Below, piece after piece: positions 1 to 11,400 of a DNA stretch of 64,000 nt. The position numbers and the translations under genes are program-made. Numbering within the stretch: the first letter of the stretch is position 1; every line of letters starts with the position of its first letter. Where the stretch lies: NCBI GenBank assembly GCA_025200525.1, contig CM045758.1, positions 61,258,649-61,322,648 of the forward strand, written 5' to 3'. The notes under the pieces are model-generated. The model did no database searches, had not been told where the DNA came from, and saw nothing but the letters and a program-made list of their open reading frames with translations. Source of the DNA: Camellia lanceoleosa (taxonomy: Eukaryota > Streptophyta > Magnoliopsida > Ericales > Theaceae).

Positions 1-1066
1 TTAATCCATTACACGTAATTCATGGTGCAATTTGAGGCTATCGCAAGTGTGTCAAACTCAAATCGCACAACCTCGTGATGGCAGTACATAACGACACAAT
101 ATGCCATACACGAACAGACCGTGGTATTTAGTAGGTACAGGAAACATAACCTTGCAAACCTAACAGTATGAAATACTGAACGACATAAACTCACAGTTGC
201 TTCGCATTGTCTGACATGTCGCCCATATCCAATTACGATATTTCCTGTAAAGAATTTAATGCAATATTCATAAGGATGCAGAAAGAACGTTACTCCGAAA
301 TTGTAACAAAACGAATTTGACTGTCAACAACTTACAATCAACGGACCATTGAGTCGTACGTACATTGTACGAGTGGTACTTTTCGTGTATTTTCAAGTAC
401 GATATGTTGTGGTTAATTTATGCGAGATATGGCATGCCCTTTGTTTCTGAAAATTAATTGCCCATATGTTGTACTCGTTTTATAGTATTTACGACTTGAA
501 GCAGAATCAACAACCAATGCGCACACTTGGAGCAGGCCACATCGGACATTCAACCCAACATCACCCATCATAACTTACCTTCATGCGAGAGAAATAAAAA
601 CCATTGCCTTCTTTGAGCGAAGACCGTTTGTCACTATGAAACTCGTCAATGGCAATATCAGTTTGTCTCCTGTGTAGTTTGTATACCTAATCGTACGTCT
701 GTTTTCAATGACCTAAGGAGGAACAGTTTATTAGTTGATAAATGGTAATGTCGTGCGAGGGGAACCTGATGAGTCATAATAATAATGTGCTCGAAATAAA
801 AATAAACAGACTCACACATGCAGAAAATGGTATTTATTACCGTCGGCGACTGGCCTGATCGAAATGGAGAGAGAGAGAGAGTATTCTTTGGAGGTGGACA
901 GCAAAATCGAAATGGAGAGAGAATGAGGGACACCAAAGTTGTCGAAATTTGTATGTGGGAAATGGAAATGAGTTGGTGAGATTAGAAATGCTACGGCATG
1001 TGGGTCATCATGAAAAGTACTGCATATGTGGGAAGCGCTGTCTGGCGACTTTGGTTTTTGTTCCAA
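1..1066 (-). other. Probable 5' region of an off-window ULP/HMG paralogue
   Basis: This segment matches 33285-34387, which lies directly upstream of the paralogue at 26246-32983. By analogy it should be the 5' end of a similar minus-strand gene whose body lies left of the window. Read on the minus strand it has a CT-rich stretch typical of a plant 5' leader near 870-880, an ATG-initiated open frame (812-1066) and an exon-like block near 580-650 that ends at a GTAAGT donor. No domain is recognisable, so exon assignment is tentative. Confidence 0.3.
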
Positions 1067-1398
1067 ATTTGGGAGGGAAACGGAAACGTATGTGACACTA
1101 CATAAGGCGAAGTTGGCAAGTTGGAAAAAAAAACCAACAAGTCAAACAGTTATTACTATTTACAAAAAGTCAAAAATTACGGCAACACAACTCCGAATTA
1201 TAATTTTCCCTTACACATTAATTTATACAATTTTGTAATACACATTTTTCCATGAAAGTCAAAAAGTTAACCCAAACATCCATATTTTTTTCCTCATTTT
1301 TTTCGTCCACAAAGACAAAAATTGCATTTTTTTAGTCCAATTTTTTTCCTCACTTTTTAAATAAAAATAATTGTTCTTTTTTACTTTTTGTGAAATAT

Positions 1399-1524
1399 GG
1401 GTTCCGTTTGCGTTGGGGGTTGAAATGATGTGTGTGAGAGATGATGTGACTTAAAATAATGTGATTGAAGTCAAATTACTGAGTTTTTGACTTTTGGCTT
1501 TTTGTAAACATGCCAAACCAGCCC
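1399..1524. mobile_element. MITE-like element, hAT-like ends (copy 1)
   Basis: A roughly 126-bp AT-rich segment opens with GGGTTCCGTTTGCG and closes with TGCCAAACCAGCCC. The ends are imperfect inverted repeats sharing a GTTTG core near a GGG terminus, a pattern common in short plant hAT-type MITEs. The interior has no coding capacity. The same segment lies at 34691-34816 in copy 2, so insertion preceded the duplication. Target-site duplications are not clear, so the boundaries are approximate. Confidence 0.3.
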
Positions 1525-1529
1525 TACAA

Positions 1530-3238
1530 GGTGGTTACGAAGTTGCTATTTTTATGTTATTTACGTATTTTCTTATTTTTTAAAATTAAATTTTTCGTGT
1601 TTTCAAAGTAATAGATTTTGTTGTACTTGGATATGATGTTTGTGATAGGAAATTTGCACTGATTATATGTTTGACGTGCCAATTTATGTTACTATTAATT
1701 TTTTTTGCTGATTTTTTTTGTTTTTGTTTATTTTTCAGAAACGAGGCGTAGCGTAAGGTAGGGGAATGCGAAGTTAAATTTTCGGCCTAGAAATTAAAAT
1801 TAAAATAGTACTACAGGCCGATGAATAAAATTTCGTCAAGGGTAAAATTTCGAACCGACTGGTCAACGGACAATGTATCGCGCGACTAACAGTCGCGCGG
1901 ATGACAATCCCCGTTTATGCAAGGCGCTAAGCAGAACAAGCGTGTGAATGATGATACAAAGGATGGCGTAACGCCCTCAAAATAATACATAAATCCCATT
2001 ATATTAGACATGCAATGGTATAAAGAAATCAACAGCTTTTCATTCATCAGAGTAATTCTTACAACAATATTACATGTTAACAACAAAAGCAAGTGCCCTA
2101 TAGACTTACAGCTTTCCAAGTTCACACTTGGTTTCACAAAAGAAGAGTGCTAACTCTATACAAAATAAGCCCGTAGCTTGATGTACATGTAATACAACAA
2201 AATAATCAAAAACTAAGAGTCTTCAACTCCCACATCCATCCAAGCTATGTCCCTGGAGGTGGCATGCTACCTGTACCTGAAAATGGTGTCCCATATAGGG
2301 TGAGCCAACGCCCAGTACAGATATGCTAAACACAATATGAGCAATAACTAAGACATCAGCAGTTCATAAATGTTCGATTACCATAAACCAATCCGTGACA
2401 CATTTCTGTTACATGACCACAATATTCATATCTCATTTCATTTTCCGTTTCTCATCATTTTCTAAATTTGACATCGACGGCTCCGAACCTGGCCAACCAC
2501 TTATAAGGGACAGTGACTCATGTTAGACGCTTCCCGTTTTACAATAGATAAACATACTAGTTGTATCAACATCTGAACAGATAAGCATACAAGCTGTTTT
2601 CGCATTTCAACAGATAAGCATATTAGCTATATCAACACTTCCAAAATCTGGGCAACTAGACTTGGTTCCTAAGCTCAACCAACCAGTTCCAAATTTAGGA
2701 TAACAGGAAATCTGATAAGTACATTACACAGGATCAAAGGGGCGAAACCAACAAATCTATATAACAAATCGAGGGAATCATAATCCCAATGTATTATGAA
2801 TACACAAATATTGTGCATTGCATTGGATAGTGTTGTTCGGCCCGTGGGGGCAATCAGGGGACCTGTTTTGAGAATCTGAATCAGTAAATGTGTACAGTTC
2901 GTCGCGTACTACATACCTATGGAAAATCACGTTGACTGAATATCGACAGCTATCTGATCGGAGTAGTTTTCTTTCAACTGTTAACTATAACACCATCCCA
3001 TACTTTCTGATATCCGATCAGATTGATTTTTTACAGGTATGATATACTGAATAAATCATAAAATATGAGCAGTTGATTATCAAGATTGGGCCTAAAAGTA
3101 GGCCCAATCTCTCTGAGACGGCGCAAGGAGGACTTGCAAGGAGAGGATCTCGTCTGCGGGGAAAGGGGGTCCCAATCTTTATTCATACAGTATTTTGTTA
3201 GTGATTTTTTGGGTTACGGACTAAAAATTAAAATAAAC
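1530..3238. other. AT-rich non-coding stretch, no gene recognised
   Basis: No supported gene. It holds A/T homopolymer runs (1560-1740), a GCG-containing segment near 1870-1920 and long unique-looking sequence. On the minus strand a short splice-like block near 2245-2325 could be a terminal exon with a Pro-rich end, but it has no recognisable partner exon. The stretch is repeated in copy 2 at about 34820-36766, apart from the insertion at 36050. Confidence 0.6.
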
Positions 3239-3563
3239 ATTGTTTGGTTTGTTTTGGGGAGAGTTGCTTTTTATAAAAATTTTGGGGAGAGAGTTTAGAA
3301 ATTTCTTTGGTTTGTTTGGTTGTGTATTTTGGGAGAGTTGTTTTTTTGGGAGTTTGGGATGATTTGATATTTTGGAAGAATTTGAGTAGATGTGTGTGAG
3401 AGAAAAAGTGATTGGGAAGAAGAGAAGAGAGAGAAAAAAGTGATTAATTGATGCGTAAGAGAGAGAAAGTGATTTTGAAATGTTTTTCAAAAAAACTCAA
3501 ACCAAACAATTTTTTAGAAATTTTTTTCTTCAAAACTCGTCTCCCAAATGCAAACCAAACAAA
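3239..3563. mobile_element. MITE with long terminal inverted repeats (copy 1)
   Basis: A roughly 325-bp element starts TTGTTTGGTTTG and ends CAAACCAAACAA. The terminal inverted repeats run about 80 bp and include internal GGGAGAGTT/AACTCGTCTCCC and TTTAGAAATTT matches. The interior is GA-rich with no coding frame. It matches the TTTGGTTTG-ended MITE type common in plant genomes and probably belongs to a cut-and-paste DNA-transposon superfamily. An equivalent copy is at 36767-37091. Confidence 0.6.
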
Positions 3564-4752
3564 AATTTTCGTTTTCCCGCTCTGCTATCTGAGGTTATCT
3601 GAGTATACACCTCAATCTCATTACCTTGAGCCATAGCTCGTACGTGACCACCATCGGTACAGAGAAGGAATTTGTTGGCGATAACGTGGGCTTCGGGCCA
3701 TAGATGAACGAGTTAGATCCTCCAAACGCTGAAATCAAGAAGTTATGGTTGTGATTCACAAAATAGATTTGAAATTTGGAAATTAGGGCTTCCAAAATTA
3801 CTCATTGAAAAATAGGGCTTCAAAAATTACGGCTTCCAAAATTAGGGCTTTGAAAATTACTGTTATGCAGATAGATAAATGGTATGCTTGAAAAATGTGG
3901 CACATATTGTGACGAACATTTATGCATGTTAAAGTATACATTTTCCAGAACGTAGTATGAATCTGTGATCCAACATAAAATGAAAGGATCACATCTTTGC
4001 AGAACATAGTATGATTATGTAGATTGATAATTAGTTGAATGAATGCATATAGTTGTGTAATTTTCAATGTGTGATTGATAATGTGATTTTGCTGAATTTG
4101 TTGTGAATCACGCATGAATTGTTGTAATGAACTGCTATCAACTAATGTGTTAGTTGCGTGACTTGAATTAACTATTATCAACATTGATAACTATTATGAA
4201 ACTGAACTTAAATGTTCATAACTATTACTGAGTTGTTGATAAGTATTTCAGTCTGGTTTGTTCAAAATCACATGTGTCATTTGTTCATAACTATTTCAGT
4301 TTGATAACTACTGAATCAAAGTCTCCAACAATCTGCCCATAATCATTTCACGTCAGTATGATTTGTTGATAATAGTTGCTTAACATGTATGATTGATAAT
4401 TTACTTCACATTGAACTGATATGTTTGTAAAACTGCCATGTTTGTTCAGATTGAAAATGCTATGTGTGTAGCATGTGTGTAATTAATCACATATGCTATG
4501 TTTGAAACTGCTGTATTTGTTCAGTTTCAAAATGCTATGTGTGTAGATTGAGCTGCGATGTTTGTTCAAATGCTATTACCAGTTTAGTCTGTGTAACCTC
4601 TGTGCAAATGCTATTAAACATGGCAGTTTGAACAAATAGATGTTTTCAGTAAAGACACACTCTCTCCCTCAAATTAAACTAGACCTGCTATTAACCCCAT
4701 CAAGCGAAGCATAGCGAGCACTACAACTTTGTCATGTATCTTGATTTAAAAC
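3564..4752. other. Degenerate AT-rich intergenic region
   Basis: No supported gene. From about 3800 to 4640 the sequence is low in complexity, with many scattered variants of TTGATAACTATTA, TGTTCATAACTATT and AATGCTATGTGTGTAG. This looks like old diverged short tandem repeats. It probably contains the promoter of the GRF gene starting at 4753. A CACTAC string near 4720 is not backed by any CACTA-type structure. Copy 2 counterpart: about 37092-38276. Confidence 0.5.
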
Positions 4753-5221
4753 ATGGCTTCTTCTTCTAACATTAGCAACATAAGAATACAAGCGAGGCTA
4801 TGCAATTGGGGAAGAACATTGCCATACGTATTGTCGAGAACAATGAGAATGGAAATGAAGGCGTTTGTTCTTTGTTTGCCCATCAAAATATGTAAGTATG
4901 TATTGGAAATTTTAATCCTTTAGTAGTGTGATAATATTTGTCGTATTCAACTAAGCGATTGTCATGCATTGTAGAGTACCACTCCACTCCCCATTGCAAT
5001 TACTTCATGTTAGTGGTGAAGATAATGAAGGCGTTACGTCGAGAATCCTTCAACACTAGAAATTTGGTGATGCTTTAACAGTAGAACACTTCAACGATGT
5101 AAGGATGAGGCTTCATGACTTTGGAAATAACCATAGTCGAAGGCTTGAAAGGATAGAACATATTATCAAAGCGATGGTGTATTTCATTGTATTTTCTATC
5201 ATTTTGTACTTGATCATGTAA
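4753..5221 (+). CDS. GRF-type zinc finger protein with C-terminal TM helix (copy 1)
   Basis: Two exons. Exon 1 starts at ATG 4753 (MASSSNISNI) and runs to a GTAAGT donor at 4892. Exon 2 begins after the AG near 4974 and ends with TAA at 5219-5221. The joined protein shows a GRF zinc-finger signature: a CNWG-like start, NGNEGRLFFVC, then HCNYFKFVV. A charged helix (RRLERIEHIIKAM) and a hydrophobic membrane segment (VYFIVFSIILYLIM) follow at the extreme C terminus. GRF fingers bind single-stranded nucleic acid, and short GRF/TM proteins of this build are numerous in plant genomes. Single-base frame slips occur near the first Cys pair and at GAAGGCG, compatible with sequence error or decay. The TM tail suggests a membrane site. 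Its role here is unknown. Confidence 0.7.
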
Positions 5222-6453
5222 CTTTTGTACTTCTTTGTATTTTGGGAAATTGAATGGAAGTTTGTACCAGTTTTTGTTATATTGTACTTCATGATGTAAG
5301 TAATGTTTATGGAATGAATTTTATTATGATGTAACTTATGTAACTTACTTAATAGCTTTGTGGAATGAATTTTATTGTGGAATGAATGTACGGAATGAAT
5401 TTTATAAGTTATTATGATGTAACTTATAATGTTATTCTGTAATGAATTTTGGGAAACGTTGGTGTCATTGTAAGAGCTTTGTGGATGCTATTTGGCAGAT
5501 CTGCGGACGAATTTTGTGGATGGTATGTGGATTCATTTTTGTGGATGCTATGTGGACGAATTTTGTGGATGCTTTGTGGATGAATGAATTTTGTGGGTGC
5601 ATTGTCACTTATCTGTGGCCTGTTATCTGTTGCAGGTTCTCTTATCTGGGTGCATGAATTTTGGTTCTAATGAACAACTTCTGTTATCTATTGCAGGTTT
5701 GTTTGTAATTAACAGATTTGGCAAATTTGTTATCTGTTAACTAGTATCTGTTTGTCACTTTTTCTGTGGGCTCAACTATTATCTGTTAGCAAGTTGAAAG
5801 CAGATATATAGAATGCGTCGTACATTTCTTCACCATCGCGCTGACTTCTTCATTAGTGAATATCAATATTCTGGTTCTGCATGGTCTATTGTATAATTTT
5901 TTGTTTGAAGGGTAGCTGATTAGTTCATAACAATGCACAATGGGAGACAAATTGCTAATGCACAGGTTGACCCCATGGGTTATGCTTGCACACAACGGTT
6001 GTGTTTGAAAAAACAAAACATTATGTGGCCATATTGATGTTAGAGTGTATGACACCGTTGGCCGGTTGTGCACAATTTTTGTTTGCAATTACAGGTTGTG
6101 ATTCCAGTCAATGATTCCGACACTTAAACCTTATTGTCCATATTGAACGATTCACAAACATGAAGTAATCAAAAAAACATAGGTTATACCATAGTTTCTG
6201 ATATCGGTCATTGACATTACAAAAAAATTACCTTGTCATCGTACCAACAAAAATCATAAGACAGGTTTTAGTCGAGGACAGTGACCCAAAAAAATACATT
6301 CAACAAAGTGGACATGATGAAGACATTAACGCATGCACCATTGCAATGGTTAGCAGAGTATGACGGTCTGTTAGTTTGTAAGTCGTTTATTTTCGCTCGA
6401 CGATGCCAGCTTACAACACTACGCTTACTATGTCATACACATGTCCAGGTTTG
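5222..6453. other. Intergenic region with TGTGGATG minisatellite (copy 1)
   Basis: No supported gene. Bases 5310-5440 hold repeated GGAATGAATTTTAT and GATGTAACTTAT blocks. Bases 5505-5605 are a degenerate minisatellite of GAATTTTGTGGATGCT-like units. Bases 5610-5790 repeat TTATCTGTT-type words. The rest is AT-rich without coding signal. The whole stretch recurs in copy 2 at 38744-39967. Confidence 0.55.
5505..5605. repeat. TGTGGATG minisatellite (copy 1)
   Basis: Four to five imperfect tandem units built on TTTGTGGATGCTATGTGGA with GAATTTTG spacers. Both copies of the large unit carry it (second at about 39034-39125) with slightly different unit counts. It falls just 3' of the GRF gene. Confidence 0.6.
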
Positions 6454-6994
6454 CTAATCCTCGCTCAAATCGACAACCTCAGAGTCTGAGTAATCTGAAA
6501 GGTCAGGGTCCGACACCAGTGCAGGATCCTCCATTATAGCCTTGATCGCAGATGCCAGGTTCGATCCATGTATCTTCGACTCTGTCTTTGCGTCCTCTAT
6601 CTGTGAGTTCCTATTGAGTCGACGAGTCATCTGATCAACCTCACTTTGCAAACGATACCTAACTTGGGACTACGTGACATGAGGAATTTGCATTTGCATT
6701 TCAACCGGCCAGGGCTTTGTGACCTTGAAAAGCACATCGGCGATGGTGTTCACACTAAACTTCGTTTGGCAAATAGTGGCTGGAATTCCAAAATACTTCC
6801 CGAGCAAGCATCTTGTATTGGGGTGCGGTTGTAATCCGTAGAGGTTCAAAACTCCACGATGGGAACCTGTTTCAAAAAGCGTCGATCACGAAGAATCGAT
6901 ATACCCACTGCATAATCCGTCTGGTGACTTGATTGGGGCTGTCAGCCGTTACAAGTGATTGTCCACGACCGCGTTTACCGTGGTGTGCATCCAT
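6454..6994 (-). CDS. Small protein, SANT/Myb-like segment (copy 1)
   Basis: The likely start is the ATG at 6994 (MDAHHGKRGRGQ), chosen because the paralogue at 40511 has the same MDA..GKRGRGQ start. The protein is about 180 residues, with a basic Gly-rich N terminus, a central segment read better in copy 2 (GHKALAVEMQ then SDSQVRHRL, recalling the third helix of Myb/SANT repeats), then a charged region and an acidic tail ending EVVDLSED. In this copy the frame breaks near 6655-6670, so the C-terminal 65 residues lie in a separate frame. A DNA-binding role is an inference from the QVRxRL motif only. Confidence 0.45.
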
Positions 6995-7714
6995 AGGTGT
7001 GAAGGTTCTTGATTGAGTCCAACTTTGTTTTCGCAGGTTCACGAAGAATATATGCACGCAAAAACAAACCCAAATGCAAAGGAAACAACACTGGTTCCAA
7101 ACTCTTTTGTGGTTGGTTGTAAATGTTAAATTACCTTAAACTCGTAGTCATTAATACGTTGGTGGTAGGTTTAAAGATGTGAACACACTTATTGTTGTTT
7201 GGTGGCAACACCTACCCCAAACTGCGTAAAAGCAACTTACTGACTGCGGGTATTTCATTTAATAGGTTGGGTGCAGTTAGAAAGGCATACGTATCTGATA
7301 AGAGCAATTTTGCTAACCTTTATGGATGAGTAGACATGTAATTGGGTTGGGGCACAAATACAAATGACGAATGTGAATGTATGATGAACTGTGGGTGTGG
7401 ACATCAATGACAGTGGGATAGTACTGATGGAAGGTGCAATGCATGTGTGTTAGAAATGCCAAATAATGGACGATCAGGGGTACTGAACGGATGACTTGGT
7501 GCATGCAAGAAGGAACAAATTTTTGCAAGATGAATTCGGCCAGTTTGAGAAATTAATACAATGTATGTCACAATGCATGAGGTCTTCTACAAACATACAA
7601 GTCATGTACCATATATTACAAATACTTACAGCATAGTGTTGTGTAATATTATGAATCTGTATATTCCTTTAAAAAAGTAGTCAGTAAAATAAACCATACA
7701 CATATTCCTACAAA
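6995..7714. other. Intergenic, no gene seen (copy 1)
   Basis: AT-rich sequence between a divergent pair: the minus-strand gene at 6994 and the plus-strand gene at 7715. It probably holds both promoters. I see no repeat or coding signal that stands out. It is conserved in copy 2 at 40512-41224. Confidence 0.5.
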
Positions 7715-7960
7715 ATGTCTGATTCGAACAAGATTGAAGCTATTGTTGAAGCTCATGTTGCTCTTGTATTTGAGCAGTTGCAAGCTATCTTCGAAAGGCT
7801 GAATGAAGTGGACACACGGTTGTCAAGTTTGGAGCGGCAAGTCGGCGCTATCAAGCAGAACGTTGATTGGCTAACCGATGAGAAATTGGCGGCGGACGAA
7901 GCGAAGTCTGATAAGATAATGGATGAGAACAGTCAATCAGATAATACGGACAACTCTTGA
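7715..7960 (+). CDS. Small acidic coiled-coil protein (copy 1, intact)
   Basis: An uninterrupted 81-codon frame starts MSDSNKIEAIVEAHVAL. Residues 10-60 have a strong heptad pattern (FEQLQAIFERLNEV, then LSSLERQVGAI), and the tail is acidic and Ser/Asn/Asp-rich. No catalytic motif is present. The heptads resemble those in the linker exons of the neighbouring HMG/ULP gene, so a dimerisation partner is conceivable but untested. The corresponding frame in copy 2 (41225) is broken by small indels. A purine-rich leader precedes the ATG. Confidence 0.6.
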   Translation: MSDSNKIEAIVEAHVALVFEQLQAIFERLNEVDTRLSSLERQVGAIKQNVDWLTDEKLAADEAKSDKIMDENSQSDNTDNS

Positions 7961-8458
7961 AGAGCTGGCGATGATCACGGAGATATGTAGATTTGATTTC
8001 TTTTTTTTTTAACCTTCCTGTTAGCCATGACAGTTTTGTTTTGGCTGGAGTCATATGTGCTAATGGGCTGATATATAACCTACCTACGAAGAGTATTGAG
8101 TTTTCATTCATAATGTGGTTTCATTCATTTTTGAAAATTAATTTTCCCTTTTTTGTAATTAAATTATAAATTAACCCGGCAAAAGCGGTAGTAAATTATA
8201 TCTGATTCTGATCGCATTCATCCGAACAAGAAACATGCGTAAAGAAAATAGTACTAAGTCAGCAACCACATCGACATGTTTGATCCATGTTTACATTTGA
8301 CTTGCACTTTGCAGTTAGTCCATATTTACATCGTCCAACAAAAACAATACTGGGGAGCCATAAATAACATCCATATTGAAATCAAACAATACAAAATTAG
8401 TTAAGTCCTATTGCCACCCAAATTATTGGCGTACTGGTAGCCCAATCCCATCACTGGC
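7961..8458. other. 3'-to-3' intergenic spacer (copy 1)
   Basis: The spacer lies between convergent gene ends (7960 on + and 8459 on -). It is AT-rich with runs such as TTTTTTTTTT near 8000 and AATTAAATTATAAATTAA near 8155, suitable as 3' processing regions. No gene is seen. Confidence 0.5.
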
Positions 8459-11400
8459 CTAGCTTGTGGCATTGCTCATATGAAGGCACTCCCGGTACTC
8501 TGCGATCTTTGCATTATTGACATCCATAACGATGTCAACCAACAACTTATGACGCACATAGGGAGCGAACTTTGTACAGAAAGATCATAAGACAAATCAG
8601 TTAAAATTGCAGGACTTACAAGGAAGGATTTGATTGACAAATGGAAATTAAGCGGTAGAATGTACCTTGTGTGGACCGGGGCTTAAATCAGGTTGCTGCA
8701 TGAATTTGATGATGAACATCCCACAGTCAAACGTGCTACAAAAATAATTTCACATTAAAGTTGTCATCAATACTTAATAGGTTCGTTAAGTCAGTCATGC
8801 AGCATAGACATTAATGTGAGGGAGGGATTGTGGATTACTCGTCCAGTTGTTGTACTGGCCTCTCATCTAACATACAGAGGTGAAAGCTACGTACGTCTGT
8901 AACATGATCATTTCCAAAGTGTAGTTGCAGCAACTCGTGCATAGTTTGAACTTGTTCCACAAGGTTGAAGTTGGTTTACGTAAAGGATGTTCAAGTTTTT
9001 TGTAGTGTTAAAAAATGCACGAGAAGGACATACCAAAATTTTAGCTACATTTAGCTTCCTTTTGTTCGGTCGGTTGGATGGGACCGAGTCGAATAGGTAG
9101 GCTACACGGTCCACCATATCAATTTTAACGCACAACCAATGCACTCCTCTGTAATTGAAAGGCATGTAAATCTACACGTAAACACTGGCAGCGAGACCTT
9201 GTTTAGAGGCCATGTAAACATGTAATGCCTTTCATATTTTCGTTTTAATATAACGGGATGAACATTGATATTACCCTCTGGCATGCATCAATCGCAGCAG
9301 TGTATCTGTCATGTCCGAAAAATGATGTGACGATATGTTCATGGTGCAGAGGTTGCATATCTTTATTTAGAATCAAAGTTTGCATGTGTAATGCATAAAG
9401 GTCATTGATGGAAACATTTGTCAAAATATGTCATACACAATACACAACGTAGCTTTAATCACTTACTTACAAGCGGATATCACGGGAAAGAACCAATCGA
9501 TGTGCCTCCGTCATTATGTAAATCCCTCATCGATTAGTCAATTGCACCACCACCAAGTTGATTGGTACGGAACATTGTATGCAAGACACAAGGCAAGTTG
9601 ATTAGAAAGGTTTACGAGTTGAAGTCTTGAAAGCAGATTCATATTTGTGCAGCCAACACTTACAGTGTCGGATAGCCAGGACCTTGGTTTTAGCGTGCGC
9701 ATGTCACGCCGGGTGGCAACTTCATATGGCCGTCCATGAAGATTCATGGAAACAACAATGTCTCTACAAGCAAAAAATGATCCTTAGAACGGTAGTTATT
9801 TCACAGTGGACTGTCATTTTAAATTTGCAAGTAGTAAATGAAACAATACATTTCATTTTTGCTATCGTCAAATACATAGTTAAGAAGTTTTTGTTCCTCC
9901 GCCAATAACAACCCTTCGCTGTCCAACATCGTGAACGAGTCCTACAAAAATAAACAGCCAACTAACAGTACACATTTCATAAAAAAATTGAAGCTTACAT
10001 TACAAGGTTGGTAGTCATAAAAAACAACGTGAAATGATGTAAAAACTGTGAGCCTCAGACGATGCCACAACTTGTGATGTTTGGTGCGGAGTTTGTTAGA
10101 AATGTGTACTAACATATGGCGGCGATCATAGCGCAAACATGCAATTCTTTGACAACTAGTACAATACAACCGAGATGATTGTAAAATTAGCAAAACATTA
10201 TTGATGTGGGCATGAATTGGGTATTGAGAACTTGTGGGGCATGAAAGGCGATGTTGTACCTTGTTCACATTGTCCACACCATCAACACCTGGTGAACGAT
10301 GTAAATCAACTCCACTATTTGTTTTGCTATCGATGCACAATTGCATATCCCCACCTCGATGGCTTGAACTCCAGTTCGCGCTTTTTCCTTTTCCTTTTCC
10401 TTTTCGTCTTCCTTTGCACTTCTATGCGATTCGATTGCTCCCAATGGTTTGCCAAGCTTAGTAGGAGAAGTATGTACATCGCCACGCCACGTTCTTCACA
10501 TTGTTGAAGGTCATGAGTGTATTTATCTTCAGTTTCATATGTTTCCCCTGACCGAAGGCCTCCCTTCTTGTTGTTGTCCCCATCTTCTTCAATGTTCAGC
10601 TTGTGCCCATCATGCAAATGACTTTTGTCCCTTACCAAGGTTCCCTTCAAAATCTGTTGTTGGTGATCCACCCCTTGTACATTTGAAATATTACACTCCA
10701 TTGGGTTAACTTCGTCAGATGGTTTGACTACGCCATCGTCATGCGCCTCGACTCCAACAGTAGAGTCCACACCCTGTTGGGCCACGCCTGCCGGTTGCGG
10801 TGTAGAGAATATACCTTCGATGAGGTGGTGTAGCATTTGCTTCAGTTCACGTAAATTGGTTTGTTCAGTGAACGGTTCATTGCAGCCCAAACTGAAACGT
10901 TGAAGCAGTTGCTTTAGCATTTCCTTCAGTTGAGCAACATTGGAGGAGAGGTTAATGATACACACATCATTGCCTTCCACCTAATCATACATACACATTC
11001 GTGAACTTAGTCTTATAAACCATCTTCAAATGATGTGGGTCAACTGTGTGAAAATTGCGTAATGCTTGGATGGATTACCTTGTCATTGCCAACAACTTGC
11101 TTGGCTTCGAAATGTCATAACATCTCCATTAAATCTGTTTGGTTGTGGAGAACTTGCTTCATCATTTCCTTCACTTAGCGAATGTCGGACTCCAAATTGC
11201 TCATCACGGACTTCATTGTCTTGTCCTTTTGTTGGTTCTCGACATGGCATGCATCCATGTCGGCATCATCGCGTTCTTTGGAATCAAACTCCACCTAATC
11301 ATAGAAAGCATAAATGAAGTCGACATTGTATGTTGAAGACAAGTGGGTCGATGGTGTGAAATGTGCCTGATGGTAGGAGTGCTTACCGCAATTGTTGGGA

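Noticed and set aside
2230..2330. Possible terminal exon (minus strand) with a Pro-rich end
   Set aside because: Splice-like sites exist but there is no partner exon or domain, so it is noted only in the intergenic entry.
4715..4730. CACTAC string as a possible CACTA-transposon terminus
   Set aside because: No matching inverted terminus, no sub-terminal repeats and no TNP-type genes. It lies only about 30 bp before the GRF start codon.
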